DNA of 64,000 bases from Pseudomonadota bacterium (lineage in GTDB: Bacteria; Pseudomonadota; Gammaproteobacteria; Steroidobacterales; Steroidobacteraceae): assembly GCA_021815925.1 (NCBI GenBank), contig JAKAZL010000001.1:1-64000 (forward strand), in the 5' to 3' direction. The notes beneath the pieces were generated by a model. It was not told the origin of the DNA. It worked only from the letters and a program-made list of their open reading frames with translations, and did no database searches. A program made the translations under genes and the position numbers. How positions within the stretch are numbered: the stretch's first letter is position 1; each line of letters begins with the position of its first letter. This document shows positions 1 through 6,218 of the stretch, piece by piece.

Positions 1-292
1 AGACCCGCCCCTTACCCAGGTTGAAATAGTCGACCTCGGCCCCGAGCAGGTCCAACCCACGCACGCCAGCCATAATCTGATAGGCAAAATCGCTCCGATC
101 GAAGCCGCCGAAAGAATCGGCACTGGATGCGACCAGACTGGAATCATTTGCATTGAGGCGTGCATGTCCCACGCCAGCGCCGACATAGAAATTGAGCAGA
201 TTCGTCGATGCCTGGGCGGGGATAATCGGCACTACAATCAGAAGTGCTGCCAGCACAGGAGAAAGACGGAAAGCGGGGTTGCATCTTGCCAT
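1..292 (-). CDS. Outer-membrane beta-barrel protein, C-terminus beyond window
   Basis: The first 97 codons of a minus-strand gene that runs off the left edge; it is missing from the ORF track because it is cut. The start at 292 is preceded by GGAGG. The product opens with a charged N-terminus and a hydrophobic segment ending PAQAS, a Sec signal peptide. Then come alternating aromatic/glycine stretches (FYVGAGVGHARL, YQIMAGVRG, EVDYFNLG) typical of small OmpA-like or OMP_b-brl porin-like barrels. The fold is inferred from pattern, and the function is unknown. It is not obviously linked to the toxin cassettes that follow. Confidence 0.65.
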   Translation of the reverse strand, partial: MARCNPAFRLSPVLAALLIVVPIIPAQASTNLLNFYVGAGVGHARLNANDSSLVASSADSFGGFDRSDFAYQIMAGVRGLDLLGAEVDYFNLGKGRV

Positions 293-336
293 GATGGGAT
301 CCTCCTGCAGCCACCCACGACGCAATTCAGTCCACT

Positions 337-362
337 CGGACCACGGGACGCGCCGTGGTCCG
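337..362. terminator. Perfect 10-bp GC-rich hairpin in intergenic space
   Basis: CGGACCACGG and CCGTGGTCCG form a perfect 10-bp stem around a 6-nt loop. There is no T-tract on either strand, so it is not a classical intrinsic terminator. It lies between the end of the mazF-like gene and the start of the barrel gene, both on the minus strand, and could end mazF transcription or shape the barrel gene leader. Apart from this hairpin I see nothing in 293-607. Confidence 0.4.
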
Positions 363-607
363 CCGGCGACCCGTGCCACCGCTGTTATGGTGTCTTGTGG
401 CGCGAACGGATGAATCGCGATTCAGTTGGCATGATAGTGGGCGTTTCCAGGTGGTTCAACTCAGCGTCTTCACCAAGCCCCCATCGAGCCAAGATACTGG
501 AGGAGGCAAGGACCGCTTATGGGTGATGAGCAGAACCTCGCGCCGTTAGCCCGGACTTCCGCTCTGGGTCGTGAGCTGGCGTTGGTACAGCCGAGCCTGG
601 AAGAGAT

Positions 608-928
608 TCAATCTTCGTTCAACGCAAGCGCAAACGAGACGGCAGCAGCCGCCTGTTTCATCTTGTGCCGAGACAATCGGGCAATGCGATCGCCAATCTG
701 ACCCTTGGGTACGGTCTGAAGGTTGTCGAAGTTCGCAGCGCAGGTGTGGGGAAGTCCGTCTTCTTCGGTCAGCACCACTTCAGTCGGGATGCTTCGAATC
801 GTCGATGTGATCGGCGCAATGGTGACGGTGTTCAGGACCGAGATTGCAGAGTCGCGGGTGAGAACGAGCACAGGGCGCTTTTTGTCGGGCGTCCTGAACG
901 TGTACCAGCAGACGTCGCCTCGGTTCAC
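608..928 (-). CDS. MazF/PemK-type toxin endoribonuclease
   Basis: A 106-residue protein of PemK/MazF size. The N-terminus has the family start: RGDVCWYTF, then KKRPVLVLTRD, corresponding to the RGDI-W-V and RPVLVLS-D segments of MazF. This is followed by a beta-rich core (VTIAPITSTIRSIPTEVVL) and the NFDNLQTVPKGQI segment, where MazF proteins carry the catalytic Thr/Ser region. Known members are sequence-specific mRNA interferases neutralised by a partner antitoxin. Its start overlaps the stop of the antitoxin gene (ATGA at 925-928), so the two are translationally coupled. Confidence 0.88.
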   Translation of the reverse strand: MNRGDVCWYTFRTPDKKRPVLVLTRDSAISVLNTVTIAPITSTIRSIPTEVVLTEEDGLPHTCAANFDNLQTVPKGQIGDRIARLSRHKMKQAAAAVSFALALNED

Positions 929-1158
929 TGGGCGCCCCAGTCCTGTTCGTTAAACCAGACGTCGAATTCCCCAGGGGCCACCGGATGGCGGGCATAGCCC
1001 TGGGCATGACGCGCCTCTTCGTCGCGGACGCGCTGGTGGCGAATTTCGGCTTCAAGAGCGTGCCGGATGAAGGCCGAGCGCGTAGTCCTCCTCTCGCGGC
1101 TCATCTTGTCGACCAGCTTGAGAAGCTGATCATCAATCGTCATCTGAATCGTCTTCAT
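925..1158 (-). CDS. Ribbon-helix-helix antitoxin for the MazF-like toxin
   Basis: A 77-residue protein that starts KTIQMTIDDQLLKLVDKMSRERRTTRSAFIRHAL, a typical ribbon-helix-helix strand (residues 3-9) and two helices ending in the R-S-AFI-hal motif. The C-terminal 35 residues are charged and end in aromatic-acidic residues (EFDVWFNEQDW), the part that normally wraps the toxin. It is the first gene of the operon and overlaps the toxin by 4 bp. A regularly spaced operator lies immediately upstream of its start and overlaps the place where a Shine-Dalgarno would sit, which fits autoregulation. Confidence 0.85.
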   Translation of the reverse strand: MKTIQMTIDDQLLKLVDKMSRERRTTRSAFIRHALEAEIRHQRVRDEEARHAQGYARHPVAPGEFDVWFNEQDWGAQ

Positions 1159-1161
1159 GGC

Positions 1162-1203
1162 TGTGGATGCTAATGTGGAGATTAATCCACATTGTACTCC
1201 ACA
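1162..1203. promoter_or_regulatory. Autoregulatory operator of the mazEF-like operon
   Basis: Four half-sites sit exactly 12 bp apart: TGTGGA at 1162 and 1174, and TCCACA at 1186 and 1198. They form two nested inverted repeats around one centre near 1182.5; the inner one is the perfect AATGTGGA/TCCACATT. It starts 4 bp upstream of the antitoxin ATG. Regular spacing of about one DNA turn matches co-operative binding by ribbon-helix-helix dimers. Binding by this antitoxin is inference. Confidence 0.75.
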
Positions 1204-1244
1204 TGAGACGTGGCTACAGCATCGAACGAACAGCCGTCCTCAGG

Positions 1245-1290
1245 GCTCATAATGCCGGGGTCGAGGGTTCGAGTCCCTCCCTTTCCACCA
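1245..1290 (+). repeat. tRNA 3'-part direct repeat, copy 1 (att-like)
   Basis: These 46 bp equal the 3' part of a tRNA: one stem base, anticodon loop CTCATAA (anticodon CAT), 5-nt stem strand, 5-nt variable loop, T-arm GAGGG-TTCGAGT-CCCTC, 7-nt acceptor strand CCTTTCC, discriminator A and CCA. The preceding bases do not pair to make an anticodon stem, so this is not an intact tRNA gene. It is identical to copy 2 over all 46 bp. Homology starts at the anticodon loop, a classical tyrosine-integrase crossover point. Confidence 0.9.
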
Positions 1291-1352
1291 GTATTTTCAG
1301 CGACTTGTGTTTGTCCTGCGTGCCGCACAATTCGTGGCGTGAATCGAGGAAG

Positions 1353-2054
1353 TTACGTCAAGTCTGATATTTGGTGTAGACGCTCCAGGATAACCGGGAT
1401 GCGTGCTTGACTTTGGGCATCACCGGAAAGATGACCGGGCAGTGCGTCGATAAAGTGCGCGTTCTCGAGCAAAGCTCTGAATTGCGCGCTGAGATGGCTG
1501 CGTATTTCAGGTGAAGCTGCCACAACCTCATCGATGAGTTGAGAACGCCCATCCACGACGGTTGTAATATCCTCCAGATCGTGGCTGGCGAGGAAGTCAC
1601 CCTCGCCGCGATCGGCGAATGCCTCCAGTTTCGTCGCAATGAAGACAGGGGCGGAGATCAGGCGAATGACTGAGCCGCTCGGTAGCGGCCACATAGATGC
1701 TGTGCGGACTGCTTCGTCATACCAACGATTGCCGAAACCCAATACCGCCTTGTCGGTCGGCATGACATCCAGGAGTGCACCACCGGCTCGCCAGCGGCAA
1801 ACGGGCGCTTCTGGACTTTGATCATGTCGCAGACCGGCAGTCTCAAGCTGGCGTTCTAGCGCATGGTACTCGCCGAGCGATACAACTTGTACGATTGCAT
1901 CGACATCACGAGTTACGCGCACGGAGGGGTTTGCTGCTTCAGTCACGAGGAGCCCTGTGACACAGCCGCCGACAAATACGAATCTCGGAGACAACGGACC
2001 TAAGGCGGCGACAACCGATTCAAGCAGAGCCAGATTGGGATCATGGCTTCTCAC
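1353..2054 (-). CDS. Nucleotidyltransferase-fold toxin, AbiEii-like
   Basis: A 233-residue protein with the minimal nucleotidyltransferase signature: FVFVGGCVTGLL at residues 26-35, then RVTRDVDAIV, giving the GG...DxD metal-binding pattern (Gly29-Gly30, Asp50, Asp52). Further on, residues around FIATKLEAFADRG and DLEDI match the C-terminal helices of the AbiEii/AbiGii toxin and DUF6036-type families. Known AbiEii toxins transfer nucleotides, for example onto tRNA, when unchecked. It overlaps the upstream regulator by ATGA (2051-2054), the order seen in AbiE operons. Assignment to AbiEii rather than another MNT-type family is not certain. Confidence 0.7.
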   Translation of the reverse strand: MRSHDPNLALLESVVAALGPLSPRFVFVGGCVTGLLVTEAANPSVRVTRDVDAIVQVVSLGEYHALERQLETAGLRHDQSPEAPVCRWRAGGALLDVMPTDKAVLGFGNRWYDEAVRTASMWPLPSGSVIRLISAPVFIATKLEAFADRGEGDFLASHDLEDITTVVDGRSQLIDEVVAASPEIRSHLSAQFRALLENAHFIDALPGHLSGDAQSQARIPVILERLHQISDLT

Positions 2055-2587
2055 GCAAAGCGGGCTTCCAAGAGCTTTGCAGCCATGCTCCGTTCGCGTG
2101 CGGCGCCCCCGCGCAGTGCATCGAATAGAGCAAGTGTCTCGTACAGTACGGGATCCTTGCGGGCGGCCTGAGGCACCGTTGGATATAGGGGAAAAAAGCT
2201 GATCCCCCGCTCTTCTCCGTCGGGGCTGGGCCAGACTGGCAATTCCGTACTAGAGTGGACGATTGCGGCGGACAGCGGCGGCGCAGCGTAGGCAGTCGGC
2301 ATGCCGCGCGTTGGGACACCGACAGTCGCAGGAAATGCATACTTCGCGCCGTGCAGCACAAATTCCTTCAGTGCGGCTTTGGAGACCCTGAGTTGGCCAT
2401 CAACCTGGTAAGCCAGTCGGGCCGCGATCGCTCGATTCACGCTTCCGTGGACTTCTGACGCGGACATTGACAGCTCTGCCGCCAGTTCGGCGAAGCTACG
2501 TCGCTGATCGCCCAGGAGCAGCAGCTTCAGTAGGACGACGAGATCCTGGGGCTTGAGGACAACCTGTGAATTAATCGGGCGTCTCAT
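2051..2587 (-). CDS. Winged-helix regulator/antitoxin of the AbiE-like pair
   Basis: A 178-residue protein beginning MRRPINSQVVLKPQD. Residues 12-60 read as a winged helix-turn-helix (DLVVLLKLLLLG, then SFAELAAELSMSASEVHGSVNRAIAARL), followed by a wing (AYQVDGQLRVSKAALKEFVL). The C-terminal 100 residues have no motif I can name and would be the toxin-facing part. I chose 2587 over 2632 because the longer start would run through the 35-bp palindrome directly upstream. It is the first gene of the pair and probably represses itself. Confidence 0.7.
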   Translation of the reverse strand: MRRPINSQVVLKPQDLVVLLKLLLLGDQRRSFAELAAELSMSASEVHGSVNRAIAARLAYQVDGQLRVSKAALKEFVLHGAKYAFPATVGVPTRGMPTAYAAPPLSAAIVHSSTELPVWPSPDGEERGISFFPLYPTVPQAARKDPVLYETLALFDALRGGAARERSMAAKLLEARFA

Positions 2588-2589
2588 GG

Positions 2590-2624
2590 ATATTCGGTAT
2601 TCGCGATTCGCGAATGTCGAATAT
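2590..2624. promoter_or_regulatory. 35-bp near-perfect palindromic operator
   Basis: The arms ATATTCGGTATTCGCG and CGCGAATGTCGAATAT match at 14 of 16 positions around a 3-bp spacer. It begins 2 bp upstream of the chosen start of the winged-helix gene and therefore covers its leader. It is very likely the autoregulatory site of the module. Confidence 0.75.
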
Positions 2625-2678
2625 AGCCGCATTCTGGATCCTGTTCAACCCAGGATCACCGAGATGTCGCTCAGCGGT

Positions 2679-2793
2679 CTTGCGGGAGATTTGCGGGAGT
2701 CAGCCGTGCTCGGTTGTGCTCTGTCGTGATAATCGCAACGGGCGTCACTGGGCAAGTCGTTGAAACTAAGGCTTATTTTGACCGCAATCTCGA
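2679..2793 (+). other. Conserved cassette-end sequence, copy 1
   Basis: About 115 bp aligning with 4066-4185, immediately upstream of the next repeat. Shared blocks include TTTGCGGGA, GTGCTC, GTTGTGCT, TCGTG, AATCGCAAC and GGCAAG followed by TTGAA. The flanking coding sequences are unrelated, so conservation points to a recombination arm or cassette end. No equivalent is seen before copy 1 of the tRNA repeat. Confidence 0.65.
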
Positions 2794-2839
2794 GCTCATA
2801 ATGCCGGGGTCGAGGGTTCGAGTCCCTCCCTTTCCACCA
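2794..2839 (+). repeat. tRNA 3'-part direct repeat, copy 2 (att-like)
   Basis: A 46-bp copy identical to copy 1, from the CAT anticodon loop to CCA, followed by ATTTTCAG as after copy 1. It has no matching 5' tRNA half. It is the boundary between the AbiE-like and Fic cassettes. Confidence 0.9.
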
Positions 2840-2863
2840 ACATTTTCAGGGTTCGCTTCGGCG

Positions 2864-3967
2864 TCAATTGCTGATTGCGAGCGAGTAGCTGGTGCTTCGG
2901 CCGCCGGCGGGATCTTTGCGCAGCGCACCTCGCTCAACGAGATCCAGGATGTCGCGGTAAGCAGTGTCCTGTGAGCTCTTGGTCAGCTTGGCCCATTTCG
3001 AAGTGGTGAGCTTTCCCTCGAAGCCGTCAAGAAGCTGATTTAGCACCTTCACTTGCCGTGCGTTCAGCGGTTGCTGTGCGAAGCGTTCCCAGAAATGCGC
3101 CTTCTGTAAGACGGCGCGCAGCGTGTCTTGCGAGTTCTCGATCGCACGCCTCAGGCAGGAGAGAAACCATTCCTGCCACAGCGTAACGTCGAGCGTGCCT
3201 TTCTGCGTACGTTCGAGCATCGTGAAATAGTCGGCACGCTCGCGGCGGATCTGCCCTGACAGGCTGTAGAAACGCTGGCTGCTGCGTTCGGAACGGGCGA
3301 GCGCCATATCGGCAATCGCGCGCGCGATGCGACCGTTGCCGTCATCAAATGGATGGACGGTGACGAACCACAGATGCGCGAGCCCCGCAACAAACAGCGG
3401 GTCGGCATCGCCAGGAGATTCGAACCATCGCAGGAAGCGATTCATTTCTTCCGGGACCCGCGGAGCGGGCGGCGCTTCGTAATGCACTTTCTGCCGCCCG
3501 ATCGGGCCCGAAACGACCTGCATCGGCCCGCTGCTGTCATCGCGCCACCTGCCGACCGAAAGTTTTTGCATCCCGCTGCGGCTGGTTGGGAAGAGCGCGG
3601 CGTGCCAATCGAACAATCGGTCCGCCGTCAGGGGTTGCGCGTAATGAGTCGTTGCGTCGAGCATCATTTCGACCACACCCTCAACATCGCGATCGACCGG
3701 CGCAAGCCCGCCGATGTCCATGCCGAGCCGCCGTGCGATCGAGGATCTGACTTGATCAGCATCGAGTTTCTCGCCTTCGATCTCACTCGAGCGGACCACG
3801 TCCTCGGTCAGGGTGCTCAGCTGCGCCTCGCGGCGAAGATCGAATCCGAGGCTCTGCATCCTGCCGAGCAGACGGCCTTGTTCGCGCGATACCTGTGCAA
3901 GCGAGGTGGCAAGGCGTCCACGGTCCCAGGTAAGGTCAGGCCAATTCTTGAGTTTCCAGATATACAT
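2864..3967 (-). CDS. Fic-domain AMPylase with N-terminal inhibitory helix and C-terminal winged helix
   Basis: A 367-residue protein. The active-site motif HPFDDGNGR is at residues 205-213, so the transferase that moves AMP (or another nucleotide part) to protein hydroxyls should be active. SEIEGE near residues 61-66 matches the (S/T)xxxE(G/N) inhibitory helix, here N-terminal (class II, DUF4172-type start). The last 65 residues (LNARQVKVLNQLLDGFEGK to the Ser/Tyr-rich end) look like a winged-helix DNA-binding domain. The start at 3967 is chosen because the longer ORF to 4147 crosses the operator and the shared cassette end. No partner gene is present, so it appears self-contained and self-regulated. 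Confidence 0.85.
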   Translation of the reverse strand: MYIWKLKNWPDLTWDRGRLATSLAQVSREQGRLLGRMQSLGFDLRREAQLSTLTEDVVRSSEIEGEKLDADQVRSSIARRLGMDIGGLAPVDRDVEGVVEMMLDATTHYAQPLTADRLFDWHAALFPTSRSGMQKLSVGRWRDDSSGPMQVVSGPIGRQKVHYEAPPAPRVPEEMNRFLRWFESPGDADPLFVAGLAHLWFVTVHPFDDGNGRIARAIADMALARSERSSQRFYSLSGQIRRERADYFTMLERTQKGTLDVTLWQEWFLSCLRRAIENSQDTLRAVLQKAHFWERFAQQPLNARQVKVLNQLLDGFEGKLTTSKWAKLTKSSQDTAYRDILDLVERGALRKDPAGGRSTSYSLAISN

Positions 3968-3984
3968 TGAATATCCGCGCATTC

Positions 3985-4066
3985 TGCGGAGATTATGCGG
4001 CCTGTTCTCCGCAGCGGCAAGTACCAACTCCGCATGCAATGCGGAGAATAGATCGTAATCTCCGCA
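3985..4066. promoter_or_regulatory. Operator region with five CTCCGCA/TGCGGAG heptamers
   Basis: The heptamer occurs as TGCGGAG at 3985 and 4040 and as CTCCGCA at 4007, 4028 and 4060. Two pairs form inverted repeats: 3984-3992 with 4006-4014, and the tight 19-bp palindrome 4028-4046. All lie within 100 bp upstream of the Fic start. The only DNA-binding domain in the cassette is the Fic protein's own C-terminus. Confidence 0.7.
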
Positions 4067-4185
4067 CTTGGCCGCAGGAGTTTGCGGGAATCGGTGGTGC
4101 TCAGTTGTGCTTCGTCGTGCCAATCGCAACGACGCGACCCTTGGCAAGCTATTGAATTTAAAGCCTTTCTGAAGCGGAGCGCCAG
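4066..4185 (+). other. Conserved cassette-end sequence, copy 2
   Basis: Aligns with 2679-2793 with many short identical blocks (TTTGCGGGA, GTGCTC, GTTGTGCT, TCGTG, AATCGCAAC, GGCAAG). It ends directly at the tRNA-3' repeat copy 3. Confidence 0.65.
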
Positions 4186-4231
4186 GCTCATCATGCCGGG
4201 GTCGAGGGTTCGAGTCCCTCCCCGTCCACCA
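4186..4231 (+). repeat. tRNA 3'-part direct repeat, copy 3 (diverged)
   Basis: The same 46-bp tRNA part as copies 1 and 2, but with CTCATCA instead of CTCATAA in the anticodon loop and CCCGTCC instead of CCTTTCC in the acceptor strand. The T-arm is unchanged. It marks the right end of the cassette array. From 4232 to 4511 I see no gene. Confidence 0.88.
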
Positions 4232-4511
4232 CGATCAGCGATGTGGATGCCCCGTCTTTCGGGCGCTCCGGCTCTGTGCCGGCTTCTGCGTTCTGGGCCT
4301 CTACCAACCGGACTCGGTCGACGCACCGCCTCAGGCGTGCCGGGTGCGCTTATCGCTGCACCCTCGAGAATCGCGCCCAACCCTCTAAGCTCCTGTAGAA
4401 CTCGTACCCTCGAGCACGGTCAGGACCGGACAAAGCCGGCGCCTCAGGCGAACTTGTTCACGCGATGCTGCGGCGAACTGGTCGGAATTCTCCACCGCGA
4501 GCCGATGCGCC

Positions 4512-4916
4512 TCAGGGCTCCTGAGTGTACGTAGCCTGAATCGTATACCCGAGGTACAGGGAGCAGGGTTGCTTGGCGAGATGGTCGCGCGCCCGAAGTC
4601 CCGTGCATTCGAGCGTTCCCGTCGCCCGATGCGCGGGCGTAGCGAGTGCCGCATTGACTGCGTCCGTGAGATCGAATCGACCATCGCAATCGGCATACGG
4701 GCATTGGAATTCGAAGAACGCCCGTGCGGGCGGGTACAGTACATGAGCCTGCGCGGCGGGTAGGCGCGGACCCGCGCCGGAGAACTCGAGTTCGAGCCGC
4801 AGTCGCTTTAAAGCAGGAAACATGAGTCGGACCGGCTGCGCGGCAGCTCTGTCGCGCCGCATCCGCTCGCGCCGCTCTTCCCGCGAAATGCGCGGCACCG
4901 GCACCGTTGCGTTCAC
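4512..4916 (-). CDS. Conserved small hypothetical protein with Cys-pair motif
   Basis: A 134-residue protein with a GTG start. A basic N-terminus (SREERRERMRRDR) precedes a segment FFEFQCPYADCDGRFDL, later followed by GTLECTG and PCSLYLGYTI. The C-x4-C pair and later cysteines suggest a small metal-binding fold. I recognise the pattern as a recurrent hypothetical family of gammaproteobacterial accessory regions but cannot give a function. The start overlaps the stop of the small ORF upstream, and an AGAGGG Shine-Dalgarno sits 5 bp ahead of the GTG. Confidence 0.65.
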   Translation of the reverse strand: MNATVPVPRISREERRERMRRDRAAAQPVRLMFPALKRLRLELEFSGAGPRLPAAQAHVLYPPARAFFEFQCPYADCDGRFDLTDAVNAALATPAHRATGTLECTGLRARDHLAKQPCSLYLGYTIQATYTQEP

Positions 4917-5107
4917 ATCGCCCTCTGGGACTGAATGGGTCGAGCGTCAGATTTCGACTCGACAGTCGACATTTGCGCGTGGGTCTGCGGCGATCCCACC
5001 GTCGAGGCGCAATCGAGCCCGGTCCGCAGCCGTCGCCTCTCTTGCTGGCGTGCCGAACGGGTGCGGTCCTTTTCTCGTCTCTGATGAACATGGTTCGACT
5101 TGCTCAT
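4913..5107 (-). CDS. Small basic hypothetical protein
   Basis: A 64-residue, strongly basic, low-complexity peptide (MSKSNHVHQRREKDRTRS...). Its stop overlaps the GTG of the next gene, and GAGGCGG precedes the ATG at 5107. Those two points support translation; the sequence itself matches nothing I know. The longer track ORF to 5248 has no better start. Confidence 0.4.
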   Translation of the reverse strand: MSKSNHVHQRREKDRTRSARQQERRRLRTGLDCASTVGSPQTHAQMSTVESKSDARPIQSQRAM

Positions 5108-5225
5108 GGCCGCCTCGCTCTGGCGCCGATCGTGCGTCGTCGCAGTGAACCAGCAGGCAATTCGTCTCAGCGTGGCGAGAGCATCTCCGCCGGGCAGACT
5201 GCTCTGTTTGCTGGGGCGCAGTGAG

Positions 5226-5519
5226 CTATAGCGCTTTGTAAGTATCACGAGCGGCCTCTTCCAAGTACGTTATTCGCCAAACCGCACGGCCTGTCCCCTC
5301 CGCCTCGCGTGTACTTCGCGTTCCCATGCTCGTGCACCGCGCGAGGCGGGTCGATTCGATCAGGCCGAGCCCGTGTACGTGGCTGTCGCGGACGCGTCGC
5401 ATCAGATGCAACGCATGTTTGAATACCTCCCATTGCGTGCAAGTGTCTGTCAGTCGCCGCGGTCGCCTCACTTCTATCTCGGCTTCCCGCGGCGCAAAGT
5501 AGCCATTCGCCCGCGTCAC
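5226..5519 (-). CDS. Hypothetical protein
   Basis: A 97-residue product that starts within the stop of the preceding gene (ATGA at 5516-5519), which is the main support. The sequence is basic with a helical middle (WEVFKHALHLMRRVRDS). No domain is recognised. Confidence 0.45.
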   Translation of the reverse strand: MTRANGYFAPREAEIEVRRPRRLTDTCTQWEVFKHALHLMRRVRDSHVHGLGLIESTRLARCTSMGTRSTREAEGTGRAVWRITYLEEAARDTYKAL

Positions 5520-5941
5520 TTATGACGGGCTGCGGTGACGGCCGGACGCGGCGGTTGAGGTCGCGTGAAATCGACGACGAAACGATCTCCATCGAACTCT
5601 ACGACTTTGCCTATCAGGTCGGGGCGCACGTGATAGCTGCGGATCATGTTGCCAGCCTTGGCGCGCTCCTGAATGGTGACGATCATCCGCACCGGAAGAC
5701 CGTCATCATGCGCGCGGGTCAAGTCCTGGCTAAGGGCGGTAACGACTTTGGCGGTGGCCTGTGCTGCGGAAAGCTTGGTCTCGTAACGGAGCACACCGGG
5801 TGCGGGGTGTCCGAAATGTGCCGGCAAGCAGTTGAGTACCATGGCGCCGTCCGCCGCGATGCCAGAAAGACTGCCCAGGCGGCTGTTCGGCTTGGCGCCG
5901 AACCGGCTGAAAGCATCGACCAAGGTGAGATTCATAACCAT
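5516..5941 (-). CDS. Conserved hypothetical protein (FGAKPxSR family)
   Basis: A 141-residue protein starting MVMNLTLVDAFSRFGAKP. It has a compact beta-rich body (GAMVLNCLPAHFGHPAPGVLRYE) and a C-terminal SYHVRPDLIGKVVEFDGDRFVVDF. I recognise the family as a widespread hypothetical of accessory regions; its role is unknown. The start is placed at 5941, 13 bp after the upstream gene's stop, because the longer ORF overlaps that gene. It is coupled to the next ORF by ATGA. Confidence 0.65.
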   Translation of the reverse strand: MVMNLTLVDAFSRFGAKPNSRLGSLSGIAADGAMVLNCLPAHFGHPAPGVLRYETKLSAAQATAKVVTALSQDLTRAHDDGLPVRMIVTIQERAKAGNMIRSYHVRPDLIGKVVEFDGDRFVVDFTRPQPPRPAVTAARHK

Positions 5942-5954
5942 TTCAGCTGCTGCG

Positions 5955-6218
5955 TTAGGTAAGTTGGGGGAAACGTGGGCTCTGGCATTCATACAGCCAG
6001 ATCTCCAGGCATTCGCGATGCAGCCTCAGCGACTGCGGCGTGACGCCTGGCTCGAAATCTACATTGTAAGAAGCCTGCGCCGAAGTGATGCGCTCGCCGC
6101 ACCCGTCGCATAAACATCCACCGGAGTATTCTCCTTGACGCCGCCGGGGTGCATGCTGCGGAAGCAGGTGCTCCCGCAGGCGCTCGCGAATGACAAGCAT
6201 CGCTGCAAGGTTGTTCAT
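5955..6218 (-). CDS. Small zinc-ribbon-like hypothetical protein
   Basis: An 87-residue protein. Residues 34-40 contain CLCDGCGERI, and later HRECLEIWLYEC supplies His/Cys residues, so a single metal site (CxxC...HxxC) is likely. GGAG precedes the ATG at 6218. It is the first gene of a minus-strand group reaching down to 4512 with overlaps or short gaps. The plus-strand gene at 6928 has a comparable Cys layout. Confidence 0.6.
   Translation of the reverse strand: MNNLAAMLVIRERLREHLLPQHAPRRRQGEYSGGCLCDGCGERITSAQASYNVDFEPGVTPQSLRLHRECLEIWLYECQSPRFPQLT

Larger units (their letters stand above)
1291..2839. mobile_element. Putative integrase-less cassette B (AbiE-like module)
   Basis: This segment is bounded by tRNA-3' repeat copies 1 and 2. 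It contains only a two-gene AbiE-like toxin/antitoxin module, its palindromic operator and about 115 bp of end sequence shared with the next cassette. No integrase or transfer gene is present. The layout fits an element inserted in a tRNA 3' end whose recombinase is supplied in trans. Mobility is inference. Confidence 0.55.
2840..4231. mobile_element. Putative integrase-less cassette C (Fic module)
   Basis: This segment, bounded by tRNA-3' repeats 2 and 3, contains one gene (fic), its multi-copy operator and the shared 115-bp end. No recombinase is encoded. The mobile-element interpretation rests on the repeats and shared end alone. Confidence 0.55.

Noticed and set aside
1245-1290. Possible intact tRNA genes at the three 46-bp repeats
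   Set aside because: None of the three copies has a 5' half. The upstream bases do not pair to form the anticodon stem, D-arm or acceptor stem, so they are 3' fragments.
3817-4380. 187-aa minus-strand ORF containing GGTRTLDPG
   Set aside because: This phrase is the well-known antisense translation of a tRNA T-arm/acceptor end. The ORF crosses the tRNA-3' repeat, the shared cassette end and the Fic operator.
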